DNA from: Lachnospiraceae bacterium
GTDB taxonomy: Bacteria; Bacillota; Clostridia; Lachnospirales; Lachnospiraceae
Assembly (NCBI GenBank): GCA_024681795.1
Contig: JAILAD010000045.1
Location: forward strand, 1 to 64,000
Direction of reading: 5' to 3'
DNA: 64,000 bases
Part shown: piece by piece, positions 50,844 to 58,767 of the stretch
How positions within the stretch are numbered: the first letter of the stretch is position 1
Layout: each line of letters starts with the position of its first letter
Translations under genes and position numbers: made by a program
The notes under the pieces: model-generated
Databases searched by the model: none
Told to the model about the DNA's origin: nothing
What the model saw: only the letters and a program-made list of their open reading frames with translations

Positions 50844-51044
50844 TTATAATCTAGTTACGTTTACTGCCTGAGGTCCCTTTTCACCATCGATTACTTCGTA
50901 TTCAACAGCAGCGCCTTCCTCTAAAGACTTGAAACCTTCGGATTTAATTCCGGTGTAATGTACGAAAACATCCTTTCCGTCTTCTCCTGAAATGAAACCC
51001 CAACCCTTCTGGTTGTTAAAAAACTTAACTGTACCCTTGCTCAT
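50844..51044 (-). CDS. Cold shock protein (CspA family)
   Basis: 66 residues, the normal CSD length. RNA-binding motifs RNP1 (KGWGFISG) and RNP2 (DVFVHYT) are complete. It binds single-stranded RNA and DNA and melts secondary structure. GGAGGT precedes the ATG. A possible -10 box TATACT lies on the minus strand at 51091-51086, giving a short leader of about 35 nt. Confidence 0.96.
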   Translation of the reverse strand: MSKGTVKFFNNQKGWGFISGEDGKDVFVHYTGIKSEGFKSLEEGAAVEYEVIDGEKGPQAVNVTRL

Positions 51045-51198
51045 GAAACCATTACCTCCAAAAAAATATTGTTACAGTTGTTGAAAGTATAATTACTACA
51101 ACAAAATATAGAATAGCATAAGTAGTAAAAAAAGTAAAGTTTATTTGCCTTTTTTGGACATAAAAAAAACATACTTTTTTCACAAATTCCGGCTTTTT

Positions 51199-51227
51199 TT
51201 GACAGGAAGAGGAGTTTATGTTATTTT
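51199..51227 (+). promoter_or_regulatory. Promoter of the aromatic amino acid operon
   Basis: A perfect TTGACA (51199-51204), 17-nt spacer and TATTTT (51222-51227) with TG one base upstream. It predicts a start near 51234 and a leader of about 120 nt. Confidence 0.68.
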
Positions 51228-51233
51228 TTTAGA

Positions 51234-51355
51234 TTGAGGTATTCTTGAAAAATGCCGTTTCAAAGAATGAAACAGCTGACATTTTTCCGGTCGGGAAAGC
51301 AGAGCCGTAAATGTATGTTTGGGGAAACAAAACATTTAAAGAAGAGGAAAAAAAG
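51234..51355 (+). ncRNA. Structured 5' leader before the PfoR-like gene
   Basis: Two hairpins can form. The first pairs GAAAAATG (51247-51254) with CATTTTTC (51280-51287), with GTTTC/GAAAC nested at 51257-51261 and 51269-51273. The second pairs AAATGT/ACATTT (51309-51314, 51332-51337), enclosing GTTT-gggg-AAAC. The second ends right before the ribosome site. There is no T-box signature and no terminator T-run, and it matches no riboswitch I know. Together with the cold shock and operon promoters this accounts for the 311-nt gap at 51045-51355. Confidence 0.4.
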
Positions 51356-52474
51356 ATGAGAAAAGAAAAAGAGAATGATGCCGGAAAAATAAGTGCGAAA
51401 GGCATACTTACGGAGATTTTTATTGACGGACTCGGCGGAATGGCGACCGGACTTTTTGCCACACTTATTATCGGAACGATCATTGCACAGATCGGTACCT
51501 GGATTTCAGCCGTTAAGAATCCGACGGCGGCCTATATCGGCGGCATCATCCTTTTGATGGGAAAACTGGCACAGTCCGTTACCGGCGCCGGAATCGGTCT
51601 GGGTGCTGCGATTAAATTAAAATCGAAGCCGCTGGTTCTGGTTTCCGCGGCGGTTTCCGGAATGATCGGTGCATTTGCGGCAAAAATGCTGGCCGGAACG
51701 GTACTTGCGGAAACGGGAGCAATTGTATATGCTGGCCCCGGCGAACCGCTCGGTGCATTTATTGCGGCAATGGTGACCATCTATATCGGCAGACTGGTTG
51801 CGGGAAAGACCAAACTGGATATCCTGTTAACCCCGATGGCTTGTATTTTATCGGGCGGAACGGTCGGTTTACTTCTCGGAAAACCGATTTCCACTTTAAT
51901 GAGTGCCATTTCGAATTTCATCGTATATGCAACTGACCAGGCACCGTTTATCATGGGTGTTCTGATTTCCGTTGTTATGGGTATGGCCCTGACGTTACCG
52001 ATTTCTTCTGCGGCAATCGGAGTTATTCTCGGACTTTCCGGAATTCCTGCGGGAGCGGCAACGGTAGGATGCTGTGCAAACATGGTAGGCTTTGCGGTTG
52101 CAAGCTATGAAGACAACAAGGTAAACGGACTCGTTGCTCAGGGAATCGGTACCAGTATGTTACAGATGCCGAATATTGTGAAAAAGCCGATTATCTGGCT
52201 TCCGGCTATTATTTCCAGTGCGATTCTCGGACCGCTTTCCACAATGGTGTTCCATTTTCAAAACAATGCAACTGGTTCCGGTATGGGTACCGCAGGTCTG
52301 GTAGGTCCGATTAATGCATACAATACCCTTACGGAAGCAGGGGTAAGTCCCTGGATGGCACTTCTTGAGATTGCGCTTTTATGTTTCGTTCTTCCGGCAC
52401 TTCTTTCCTGGGGAATCGGATTCGGAATGCGTAAGGCAGGCTTAATCAAAGCAGGCGATATGAAGTTAAATTAA
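51356..52474 (+). CDS. PfoR / PTS_EIIC_2-type membrane protein
   Basis: 372 residues with about ten membrane segments. The pattern IDGLGGMATGLFATLIIGTI, KSKPLVLVSAAVSG, LLTPMACILSGG and NNATGSGMGTAGLVGPINAY marks the EIIC_2 family that includes PfoR. No EIIA or EIIB domain or gene is nearby, so it is unlikely to be a working PTS. Placed as first gene of an aromatic amino acid operon, it may transport an aromatic compound or shikimate-pathway intermediate; this is inference. ATG at 51356 chosen for the GAAGAGGAA site; an earlier in-frame ATG lies inside the leader hairpin. Confidence 0.8.
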   Translation: MRKEKENDAGKISAKGILTEIFIDGLGGMATGLFATLIIGTIIAQIGTWISAVKNPTAAYIGGIILLMGKLAQSVTGAGIGLGAAIKLKSKPLVLVSAAVSGMIGAFAAKMLAGTVLAETGAIVYAGPGEPLGAFIAAMVTIYIGRLVAGKTKLDILLTPMACILSGGTVGLLLGKPISTLMSAISNFIVYATDQAPFIMGVLISVVMGMALTLPISSAAIGVILGLSGIPAGAATVGCCANMVGFAVASYEDNKVNGLVAQGIGTSMLQMPNIVKKPIIWLPAIISSAILGPLSTMVFHFQNNATGSGMGTAGLVGPINAYNTLTEAGVSPWMALLEIALLCFVLPALLSWGIGFGMRKAGLIKAGDMKLN

Positions 52475-52533
52475 AACAGGAAACGGCGGAACACCGCCCA
52501 AAATTTGTAAAAGGGAAAGAATAAGGAATAAAA

Positions 52534-53457
52534 ATGAATTACGGATTTAATAAAATTGCAGTGGTCGGGCTTGGGCTGATCGGCGGTTCCATGGCCAAAA
52601 CCGTTTCAAAAAGAACGGACTGCAGGGTATACGGGTTTAACAGAAATCAGGCTGTTTCGAAAAAAGCGAAAGAAGAAGGCGCTCTTTACGGAATTATCGA
52701 AGAGGATGCGGATTTTGACGAAATGGATTTTATCATCCTCGGATTATATCCGGATGCCTGCATTGAGTTTGTAAAAAGCCATATTGCGGAACTGAAAAAG
52801 GGTGCGGTGATAGTGGACTGCTGCGGAACGAAGCAGAAAATCTGCGATGCACTTTACGAGTTATGTAAACAAAATGGGCTTTATTTTGTCGGCGGACATC
52901 CGATGGCAGGTATTGAAAAATCCGGATATGACTATTCTTTTGACGGACTGTTTGACAATGCCAGTATGATTTTATGTAAACTGAATCAAAGCACCGGGGA
53001 TTCCTATGATTCGGCATATGATGAAGTATATAAAAAGCTTAAGGAATTTTTCCTGAAAATCGGATTCGGATATGTCAAAGAGAGTACTCCTGCGGAACAC
53101 GACAGGGTAATAGCATATACTTCCCAGATGGCGCATGTGGTATCGAGTGCCTATATTAAGAGTGAGGCATGCAAAACCAGATACGGTTTTTCGGCCGGAA
53201 GTTTTAAGGATATGACCAGGGTTGCGTTCTTAAACGAAACTATGTGGACGGAACTTTTTCTGGAAAACAGGGACTGCCTTCTTCGTGAAATGGAAGAGTT
53301 CATGGAACATATGAAAGAATATCATGATGCTTTGGAAAATCGGAATGAAGAAGAGTTATGTAAACTACTGAAAGAGGGCAGACTTTGCAAGAGCGCGGAT
53401 ATTCAGGGCGAAGAGGAACAACAGAAGAGACAGCAACAGGAAAAGAAAGAGCAGTAA
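52534..53457 (+). CDS. tyrA: Prephenate dehydrogenase
   Basis: 307 residues. NAD-binding start VVGLGLIGGSMAKTV, then VDCCGTK, GGHPMAGIEKSGYDYS with the catalytic His, and AYTSQMAHVVSSAYI. It converts prephenate to 4-hydroxyphenylpyruvate for tyrosine. The C-terminus ends in an unusual Glu/Gln/Lys-rich tail. TTATGTAAAC occurs three times inside the gene, always in the frame Leu-Cys-Lys (52861, 52972, 53356). Confidence 0.94.
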   Translation: MNYGFNKIAVVGLGLIGGSMAKTVSKRTDCRVYGFNRNQAVSKKAKEEGALYGIIEEDADFDEMDFIILGLYPDACIEFVKSHIAELKKGAVIVDCCGTKQKICDALYELCKQNGLYFVGGHPMAGIEKSGYDYSFDGLFDNASMILCKLNQSTGDSYDSAYDEVYKKLKEFFLKIGFGYVKESTPAEHDRVIAYTSQMAHVVSSAYIKSEACKTRYGFSAGSFKDMTRVAFLNETMWTELFLENRDCLLREMEEFMEHMKEYHDALENRNEEELCKLLKEGRLCKSADIQGEEEQQKRQQQEKKEQ

Positions 53458-53503
53458 AAGAAAGAGCAGTAAAACAGCGGTTAAAACCGGGGGAATATAT
53501 GAA

Positions 53504-54553
53504 ATGAAAAAAGTACATGTTGCGGCATCCACAAAAGAATATGATGTAACGGTCGGTTCGGGACTTGATTACGGAGTGCTTCTGAAAGAAGTACACGCAC
53601 CCTGCAAACTGATGGTGGTAAGCGATGATACCGTTTTTTCGCTGTATGGTGAGGAAACGTTAAAATCTTTAAGGGAAGCGGGCTTTGAGACTTTCCATTT
53701 CGTGTTTGAACACGGTGAGAAATCCAAAACACTTGAAGTTGCCGAAAAACTGATGATCCGGATGATTGAGGATGGAATTACCAAGACGGATCTTTTGGTT
53801 GCATTGGGCGGCGGTGTGGTCGGCGATCTGACCGGTCTGGTTGCAAGCATATTCCTGCGGGGGATGGAGTTTGTCCAGTTCCCGACAACACTTCTTGCGG
53901 CAGTGGATTCCTCCGTCGGCGGAAAGACGGCGGTAGACCTTCCGAACGGAAAGAATATGGTTGGTGCATTCCATCAGCCGATAGCGGTATTCTGCGATAC
54001 GGACAAGTTCCGGACACTTCCGGAGCAGACCTATGCGGAAGGAATGGCAGAGTCGATTAAGTACGGTATTATTTATGATGCCGGTCTTTTTGAAAAAATC
54101 GAAAAAAATGAGATCACTGATGAAGACCTGGTAATTCGCTGCGTTGAAATTAAAGCGGAAGTGGTTGCAAAGGACGAGTTTGACAAAGGACCGAGACATA
54201 TTCTGAATTTCGGGCACACCCTGGGACATGCAGTGGAAACACTGAGCAGGTATACCATCGGACACGGGCAGGGAGTCGCAATCGGAATGGCGGTTCTTTC
54301 GGCGGCAAAACTGCCGGGATCGGAAGCAAAGAGAGTGCTGTCCGTTCTGCTTGACCGGAAACTCCCCGTGAAAACGGAATTTGAACTTCACGAGCTGGCG
54401 CTTCAGGCAAGAGCGGATAAAAAGAGGCACGGCGATTTGATAAAAGTTGTTTTGCCGGTTTCCGTCGGAGAGGTTGTTTTAAAGGATGTATCCGTGGATG
54501 AATGGGAAGAAATAATCCGTGAAGGTACGGAAAAAGTTTCGAAGATTATGTAA
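53504..54553 (+). CDS. aroB: 3-dehydroquinate synthase
   Basis: 349 residues. NAD site GGGVVGDLTGLVAS, the active-site KTAVDLPNGKNMVGAFHQP, AEGMAESIKYGII and the zinc-binding LNFGHTLGHAVE and HGQGVAIGM. It closes the ring of DAHP to 3-dehydroquinate, the second step of the shikimate pathway. It starts 46 nt after tyrA. Its stop codon lies inside a copy of TTATGTAAAC (54546-54555). Confidence 0.95.
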   Translation: MKKVHVAASTKEYDVTVGSGLDYGVLLKEVHAPCKLMVVSDDTVFSLYGEETLKSLREAGFETFHFVFEHGEKSKTLEVAEKLMIRMIEDGITKTDLLVALGGGVVGDLTGLVASIFLRGMEFVQFPTTLLAAVDSSVGGKTAVDLPNGKNMVGAFHQPIAVFCDTDKFRTLPEQTYAEGMAESIKYGIIYDAGLFEKIEKNEITDEDLVIRCVEIKAEVVAKDEFDKGPRHILNFGHTLGHAVETLSRYTIGHGQGVAIGMAVLSAAKLPGSEAKRVLSVLLDRKLPVKTEFELHELALQARADKKRHGDLIKVVLPVSVGEVVLKDVSVDEWEEIIREGTEKVSKIM

Positions 54554-54597
54554 ACCAAATACATTTTTATATTTTATATGGAGTAAAGGGGAAAGAA

Positions 54598-55989
54598 ATG
54601 GGTTCAACAGTCGGAAACAAAGTCAATATTGAAGTCTGGGGAGCGTCTCATGCACCGGAGATCGGTGTGACCATAAACGGTCTTCCGGAAGGAAAAAAGA
54701 TTGATTTAAACAAAATCCAGTCCTTTCTGGACCGCAGGAAAGGCGGGCAGAATGCTTATTCCACGAAAAGAGCGGAAGCGGATACTCCCGATATTCAAAG
54801 AGGTCTTGTAAAAGCGGAAGAAGGAAACGATTCTCTTTATCTGACAACGGGAGAGGATCTGACTGCGATTTTTTATAACCAAAATACAAGATCTTCCGAT
54901 TATGATGAGATGAAGTACATTCCGAGACCTTCCCATGCGGATTATACCTCTTATGTAAAATACGGGGACAGACTGACGAGAAGCGGCGGCGGTATTTTTT
55001 CCGGAAGACTGACTCTTCCCCTTTGCTTTGCAGGCGCGGTTTGCCTGCAGATTATGGAGGACCGCGGAATTCATATTTTTGCACATGTTTCTTCTGTCGG
55101 AGAGATTAAGGACCGGGGCCTGAACCCGCTGAAACCGGAAGCGGATGAAATCGGAAAGAACGAAACTCGTTTTCCGGTGCTGGACCGGGAGGCAGGTGAA
55201 CGGATGATTTCCCTAATGACGGAATGCGCAAAAGAAGGCGATTCCGTCGGAGGAACGATAGAGTGTGCGGTGACGGGACTTCCGGCAGGTGTCGGGGAAC
55301 CGCTTTATGACAGTGTGGAATCCACCATTTCGCAGCTTGTATTCGGGATTCCTGCGGTGAAGGGAATCGAGTTCGGAAGCGGATTTGAATGCAGCGAGAT
55401 GAAGGGAAGCGAATGCAACGATCCGTTCGGGATCGAGGACGGAAAAATCGTTACAAAGACGAATCATTCCGGCGGAATCCAGGGCGGAATCAGTAACGGC
55501 ATGCCGATTCTTTTCAAGGTCGCGGTCAAGCCTACGCCGAGTATTTTTAAGGAACAGCAGACCGTGGATATGAAAGAGATGAAGGAAGTGACGTTATCCT
55601 TAAAAGGACGCCACGATCCGTGCATTGTACCGAGAGCTTTACCGTGTGTGGAGGCAGCTTGTGCCATTGCGATTTACAACCTGTTAATGGAAAGCGAAAA
55701 GGTAAAAATCCCGCGTGTGGAAAAAAAAACTCTTGAATCCATAAGAGACGAGATTGATGAACTGGATGACAGAATTTCATTTCTCATGGCAAAGCGCATG
55801 AATCTTGCGGGAAAAATTGCCGCAGAGAAGAAAAAATCCGGACTCGGCGTTAAGAATGAGGCACGTGAGAATGCCGTTTTAACGCATGTCGGGGAAAGAG
55901 CCGGCAGGGATAAGGCAAAATACGTTCAGAATGTATACAGAAAACTGATTGACGAAACCTGCCTTTTTGAAAAGGAAAAGATGAAGTAA
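54598..55989 (+). CDS. aroC: Chorismate synthase fused to chorismate mutase (AroC-CM)
   Basis: 463 residues. Residues 1 to about 365 are chorismate synthase: WGASHAPEIGVTINGLP, DRRKGGQNAYST, RPSHADYT, RSGGGIFSGR, NHSGGIQGGISNG and KGRHDPCIVPRA. Residues about 375-460 form an AroQ-type chorismate mutase: LESIRDEIDELDDRISFLMA with the first Arg, KR and EKKK for the next basic residues, and the ARENAV pair. The Gln88 position of E. coli is Glu, as in several active mutases. The enzyme would make chorismate and turn it into prephenate; TyrA is in the same operon. Such a fusion is unusual to my knowledge. Confidence 0.9.
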   Translation: MGSTVGNKVNIEVWGASHAPEIGVTINGLPEGKKIDLNKIQSFLDRRKGGQNAYSTKRAEADTPDIQRGLVKAEEGNDSLYLTTGEDLTAIFYNQNTRSSDYDEMKYIPRPSHADYTSYVKYGDRLTRSGGGIFSGRLTLPLCFAGAVCLQIMEDRGIHIFAHVSSVGEIKDRGLNPLKPEADEIGKNETRFPVLDREAGERMISLMTECAKEGDSVGGTIECAVTGLPAGVGEPLYDSVESTISQLVFGIPAVKGIEFGSGFECSEMKGSECNDPFGIEDGKIVTKTNHSGGIQGGISNGMPILFKVAVKPTPSIFKEQQTVDMKEMKEVTLSLKGRHDPCIVPRALPCVEAACAIAIYNLLMESEKVKIPRVEKKTLESIRDEIDELDDRISFLMAKRMNLAGKIAAEKKKSGLGVKNEARENAVLTHVGERAGRDKAKYVQNVYRKLIDETCLFEKEKMK

Positions 55990-56009
55990 AACAGGACGGA
56001 AACCGAAAG

Positions 56010-57350
56010 ATGAAGTATGGATTAATCGGCGAAAAACTCGGGCACAGTTTTTCTGTACCCATTCATAATGCATTCGGAAACCCGGATTATATTCTGAAAG
56101 AAATTCCGAAAGAGGAACTGGAGGAATTTCTGACGGAGCAGGATTTTGAAGGTTTAAACGTCACCATCCCGTATAAACAGGATGTGATGCCTTACTGCAT
56201 TCTGGATGAGGCGGCCGCGGAAATCGGTGCCGTCAATACAATCGTAAAAAGGGGCGGAAAACTTTACGGATACAATACGGATGCCTTCGGACTTTCGTCT
56301 TTAATGGACCGGACGCTTCGCCCGGATGGGGGAGAGGTAACGTTTGCAAACGGGGAGAGTGCAGTGATTCTCGGTGCGGGCGGAACCTGCAAAACCGCAT
56401 TGTATGTACTGAAACAGAAGAAGGTTTCCGATATTTACGTCCTTGCAAGGGACGTGGAAAAAGCCGCAAAGATTTTAAAGGGAAAAGACGTCACGATTTA
56501 TCACCTGGAGGGATGTGAAAACGGGGAACTGCCCGAATGCGTGAAAAATGCGGAAATTCTGGTAAACACCACTCCGGTCGGCATGTTTCCGAATGCGGAC
56601 GGTATGCCGGTTGACCCGGGGATTTTTCCGAATCTGAAATGTGTTTTTGACGTGGTATATAACCCGCTTAAAACAAGACTGACGGAAAAGGCGGAACAAC
56701 TCGGAATTCCCGCTGCAAACGGTCTTTACATGCTTGTAATGCAGGCGTTGAAAGCGGAACTTTTGTTTTTTGAGGGAAATGATAGTTTACATAAAATTTC
56801 AGACAGGAGCGAAAACGTTTACAAAGAGATATTATGTAAACAAGAGAACATTATTTTGATCGGGATGCCGGGAAGCGGGAAGAGTACCGTCGGAAAGCTC
56901 CTTGCGAATTTGCTGGGACGGGAATTTACGGATACCGATACGGAATTTGAAAAGGCGTATTCCCGGACTCCGGCGGAATGTATCGAATCGGAGGGAGAGG
57001 CGGAATTCCGCAAAAAAGAAACGGAGACGGTCAGAAAAATCACAGCCCGTAACGGTCTTGTGATTGCAACAGGCGGCGGAGTCGTAACCAGACCGGAGAA
57101 CATAATATTATGTAAACAAAATGGAATAGTGGTTTACATAACAAGAAATATCGATAAGCTGTCTTCCGACGGAAGACCTCTTTCAAAGGGGGACGGAGCC
57201 GTTGAAAGATTATATGAAGCAAGGAAAAATCTGTATACGGGTGCGGCAGATATAACGGTTCCGGTACTCGAAAACGAACCCGAAAAGACGGCGGAAAAGA
57301 TAAAAAGCCTGATTTTTGACAGCCGGGCACAAAGCAGGAGAGAAGAATGA
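56010..57350 (+). CDS. aroE: Shikimate dehydrogenase fused to shikimate kinase (AroE-AroK)
   Basis: 446 residues. The AroE half (1 to about 255) has GEKLGHSFSVPIHNAF, NVTIPYKQ with the catalytic Lys, GAVNTIV, YNTDAFGL and the NADP site LGAGGTCKTALY. The AroK half (about 280-446) has the P-loop GMPGSGKST near residue 284, DTDTEFE, EAEFRKKE and ATGGGVV, and the lid in SSDGRPLSKGDG. It carries out two consecutive steps, 3-dehydroshikimate to shikimate to shikimate-3-phosphate. Four copies of TTATGTAAAC (two in each orientation) sit around the junction and in the kinase half. Confidence 0.94.
   Translation: MKYGLIGEKLGHSFSVPIHNAFGNPDYILKEIPKEELEEFLTEQDFEGLNVTIPYKQDVMPYCILDEAAAEIGAVNTIVKRGGKLYGYNTDAFGLSSLMDRTLRPDGGEVTFANGESAVILGAGGTCKTALYVLKQKKVSDIYVLARDVEKAAKILKGKDVTIYHLEGCENGELPECVKNAEILVNTTPVGMFPNADGMPVDPGIFPNLKCVFDVVYNPLKTRLTEKAEQLGIPAANGLYMLVMQALKAELLFFEGNDSLHKISDRSENVYKEILCKQENIILIGMPGSGKSTVGKLLANLLGREFTDTDTEFEKAYSRTPAECIESEGEAEFRKKETETVRKITARNGLVIATGGGVVTRPENIILCKQNGIVVYITRNIDKLSSDGRPLSKGDGAVERLYEARKNLYTGAADITVPVLENEPEKTAEKIKSLIFDSRAQSRREE
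56785..56841. repeat. Inverted TTATGTAAAC pair at the AroE-AroK junction
   Basis: GTTTACATAA (56785-56794) and TTATGTAAAC (56832-56841) are exact reverse complements, 37 nt apart, at the junction of the two enzyme halves. Confidence 0.75.
57100..57141. repeat. TTATGTAAAC hairpin in the shikimate kinase domain
   Basis: TTATGTAAAC (57108-57117) and GTTTACATAA (57132-57141) form a 10-bp stem with a 14-nt loop. The left copy also sits in a perfect 14-bp palindrome, ACATAATATTATGT (57100-57113). Confidence 0.78.
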
Positions 57351-57793
57351 TGAAAATACTGGTCATAAACGGTCCGAACATTAATATGCTCGGGATTCGG
57401 GAAAAAAACATATACGGAACGGAAACCTATGAGGATCTGTTAAACTACTGCAAAGAGGAAGCGGATAAGCTCGGTCTGGAGGTTTCGTTTTTTCAGTCCA
57501 ATCACGAGGGTGCGTTGGTGGATGCCATTCAGGAAGCGTACGGGAAGATTGACGGGATTGTTATAAATCCCGCAGCGTATACGCATACCTCCGTGGCAAT
57601 TCTGGATGCAATGAAAGCAGTTTCCGTTCCTGCCGTGGAGGTCCATATTTCGGACGTTTCCAGCAGGGAGGATTTCAGGCAGATTTCGTATGTCAGACAG
57701 GCTTGTATCAAAACAATTGCCGGACACGGATTTGCCGGATACAAAGAGGCAATGGAGGTTTTAAAAGAGTATATTACGAAAGGGATTTTATGA
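57347..57793 (+). CDS. aroQ: 3-dehydroquinate dehydratase, type II
   Basis: 148 residues, normal for the type II dodecameric enzyme. NGPNINMLGIRE at the start with the catalytic region including Tyr in YGTETYEDL, FQSNHEGALVD, INPAAYTHTSVAI and VEVHISDVSSREDFR. It dehydrates 3-dehydroquinate. Its start overlaps the stop of the aroE-aroK gene (ATGA), and its own stop overlaps the next start. Confidence 0.96.
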   Translation: MMKILVINGPNINMLGIREKNIYGTETYEDLLNYCKEEADKLGLEVSFFQSNHEGALVDAIQEAYGKIDGIVINPAAYTHTSVAILDAMKAVSVPAVEVHISDVSSREDFRQISYVRQACIKTIAGHGFAGYKEAMEVLKEYITKGIL

Positions 57794-58461
57794 AGAAATT
57801 TGATTTAAAGGACTTTCTGAACAGAAACAAAAGGCTGTTTTTCCTTGCGGGAATTTTGGTCGTGTTTGTTCTGGGGGTCGTCATCATTCTTTTGGTGAAA
57901 GAGAACGGCGAACTGAAGAATGAGATTGACCTTCTGAAAGCGCAGAAAGAGGAACTCGCCCAGGTAATGCAGAAGGACAAAACGGAAATGCAGGAGCAGA
58001 TCACTTTGCTTTCCAACCAGGTTGCGGAACAGCTTGCGAAGGATGAGGAAGAAGCGGAAAAGCATTATCCGAACGGACTCCCCGTTACCGGAAAGGTTAC
58101 GATCAATTCCAAACCCAATCTGGACCCGGACGTTAATCCGGAAGAACTTCCGGACAGGGAACTTCGTAAAATCGTAATTTTCGGTGCGCAGAACGGAGCG
58201 AAGGTTATTGCGGCCGGAAGCGGAAAAGTCTTAAGTATCAAATCGGATACAGAATTCGGACATGTGGTCAGAATCGACCACGGAAACGGATACATCACCG
58301 TTTACCGATATAATGATTCCCCGAAAGTAAAAGAAGGAGATGACGTTACAAAAGGTCAGCTCCTCTTTGAAGTAAATTTTGTGAATTCCAGAGTCGGATA
58401 TCAGGTCCAGTATGACAAAGAATTTATCGACCCGATGGACGTGATGGAAATCAGCGGTTAA
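57790..58461 (+). CDS. Membrane protein with degenerate LytM/M23 domain
   Basis: 223 residues. A membrane segment (about residues 15-38) is followed by a coiled coil (40-85) and a LytM-like beta domain (about 130-220) with GHVVRIDHGNGYITVY and VKEGDDVTKGQLLFEV. The catalytic HxH of M23 peptidases reads YRY and the first HxxxD motif is absent, so it should not cleave peptidoglycan. The plan recalls SpoIIQ-type proteins, where such domains mediate protein contacts. ATG at 57790 overlaps the aroQ stop, so it is tied to the aromatic operon by translation. Confidence 0.8.
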   Translation: MKKFDLKDFLNRNKRLFFLAGILVVFVLGVVIILLVKENGELKNEIDLLKAQKEELAQVMQKDKTEMQEQITLLSNQVAEQLAKDEEEAEKHYPNGLPVTGKVTINSKPNLDPDVNPEELPDRELRKIVIFGAQNGAKVIAAGSGKVLSIKSDTEFGHVVRIDHGNGYITVYRYNDSPKVKEGDDVTKGQLLFEVNFVNSRVGYQVQYDKEFIDPMDVMEISG

Positions 58462-58751
58462 TTTTTATCATCAAGTCTTTTGAAAATCAGTTCGTATCCG
58501 TCGCTGCCGTAATTTAACGAGTGGTTTACTCTGGAGATGGTAGCGGTGGATGCGCCGGTTTTTTCGGCAATTTCCAGATAGGTTTTCTTTTCTTTGAGCA
58601 TTCTTGCCACGGAGAACCGCTGGGACAGAGCCAGAAGCTCGTTTACGGTACATAAATCTTCAAAAAAATTATAGCATTCTTCCTTGTTTTCCAAAGTTAA
58701 AATTGCATCAAAAAGCTGATCTACCGCTTCGGTTTTTAACTTGTTGTTCAT
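58458..58751 (-). CDS. YerC/YecD family TrpR-related protein
   Basis: 97 residues. The TrpR-like helix-turn-helix is seen in ELLALSQRFSVARML followed by KTYLEIAEKTGASTATISRVNHSLNYG, typical of the YerC/YecD group. Family members resemble the Trp repressor, but their effector and targets are largely unknown. The stop codon overlaps that of the degenerate LytM gene on the other strand, with no terminator between. A ribosome site AAAGGGGGAA precedes the ATG. Confidence 0.9.
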   Translation of the reverse strand: MNNKLKTEAVDQLFDAILTLENKEECYNFFEDLCTVNELLALSQRFSVARMLKEKKTYLEIAEKTGASTATISRVNHSLNYGSDGYELIFKRLDDKN

Positions 58752-58767
58752 TTCTTTTCCCCCTTTA

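Noticed and set aside
51356-52474. Calling the EIIC-like protein a working sugar PTS.
   Set aside because: There is no EIIA or EIIB domain or neighbour, and the context is aromatic synthesis.
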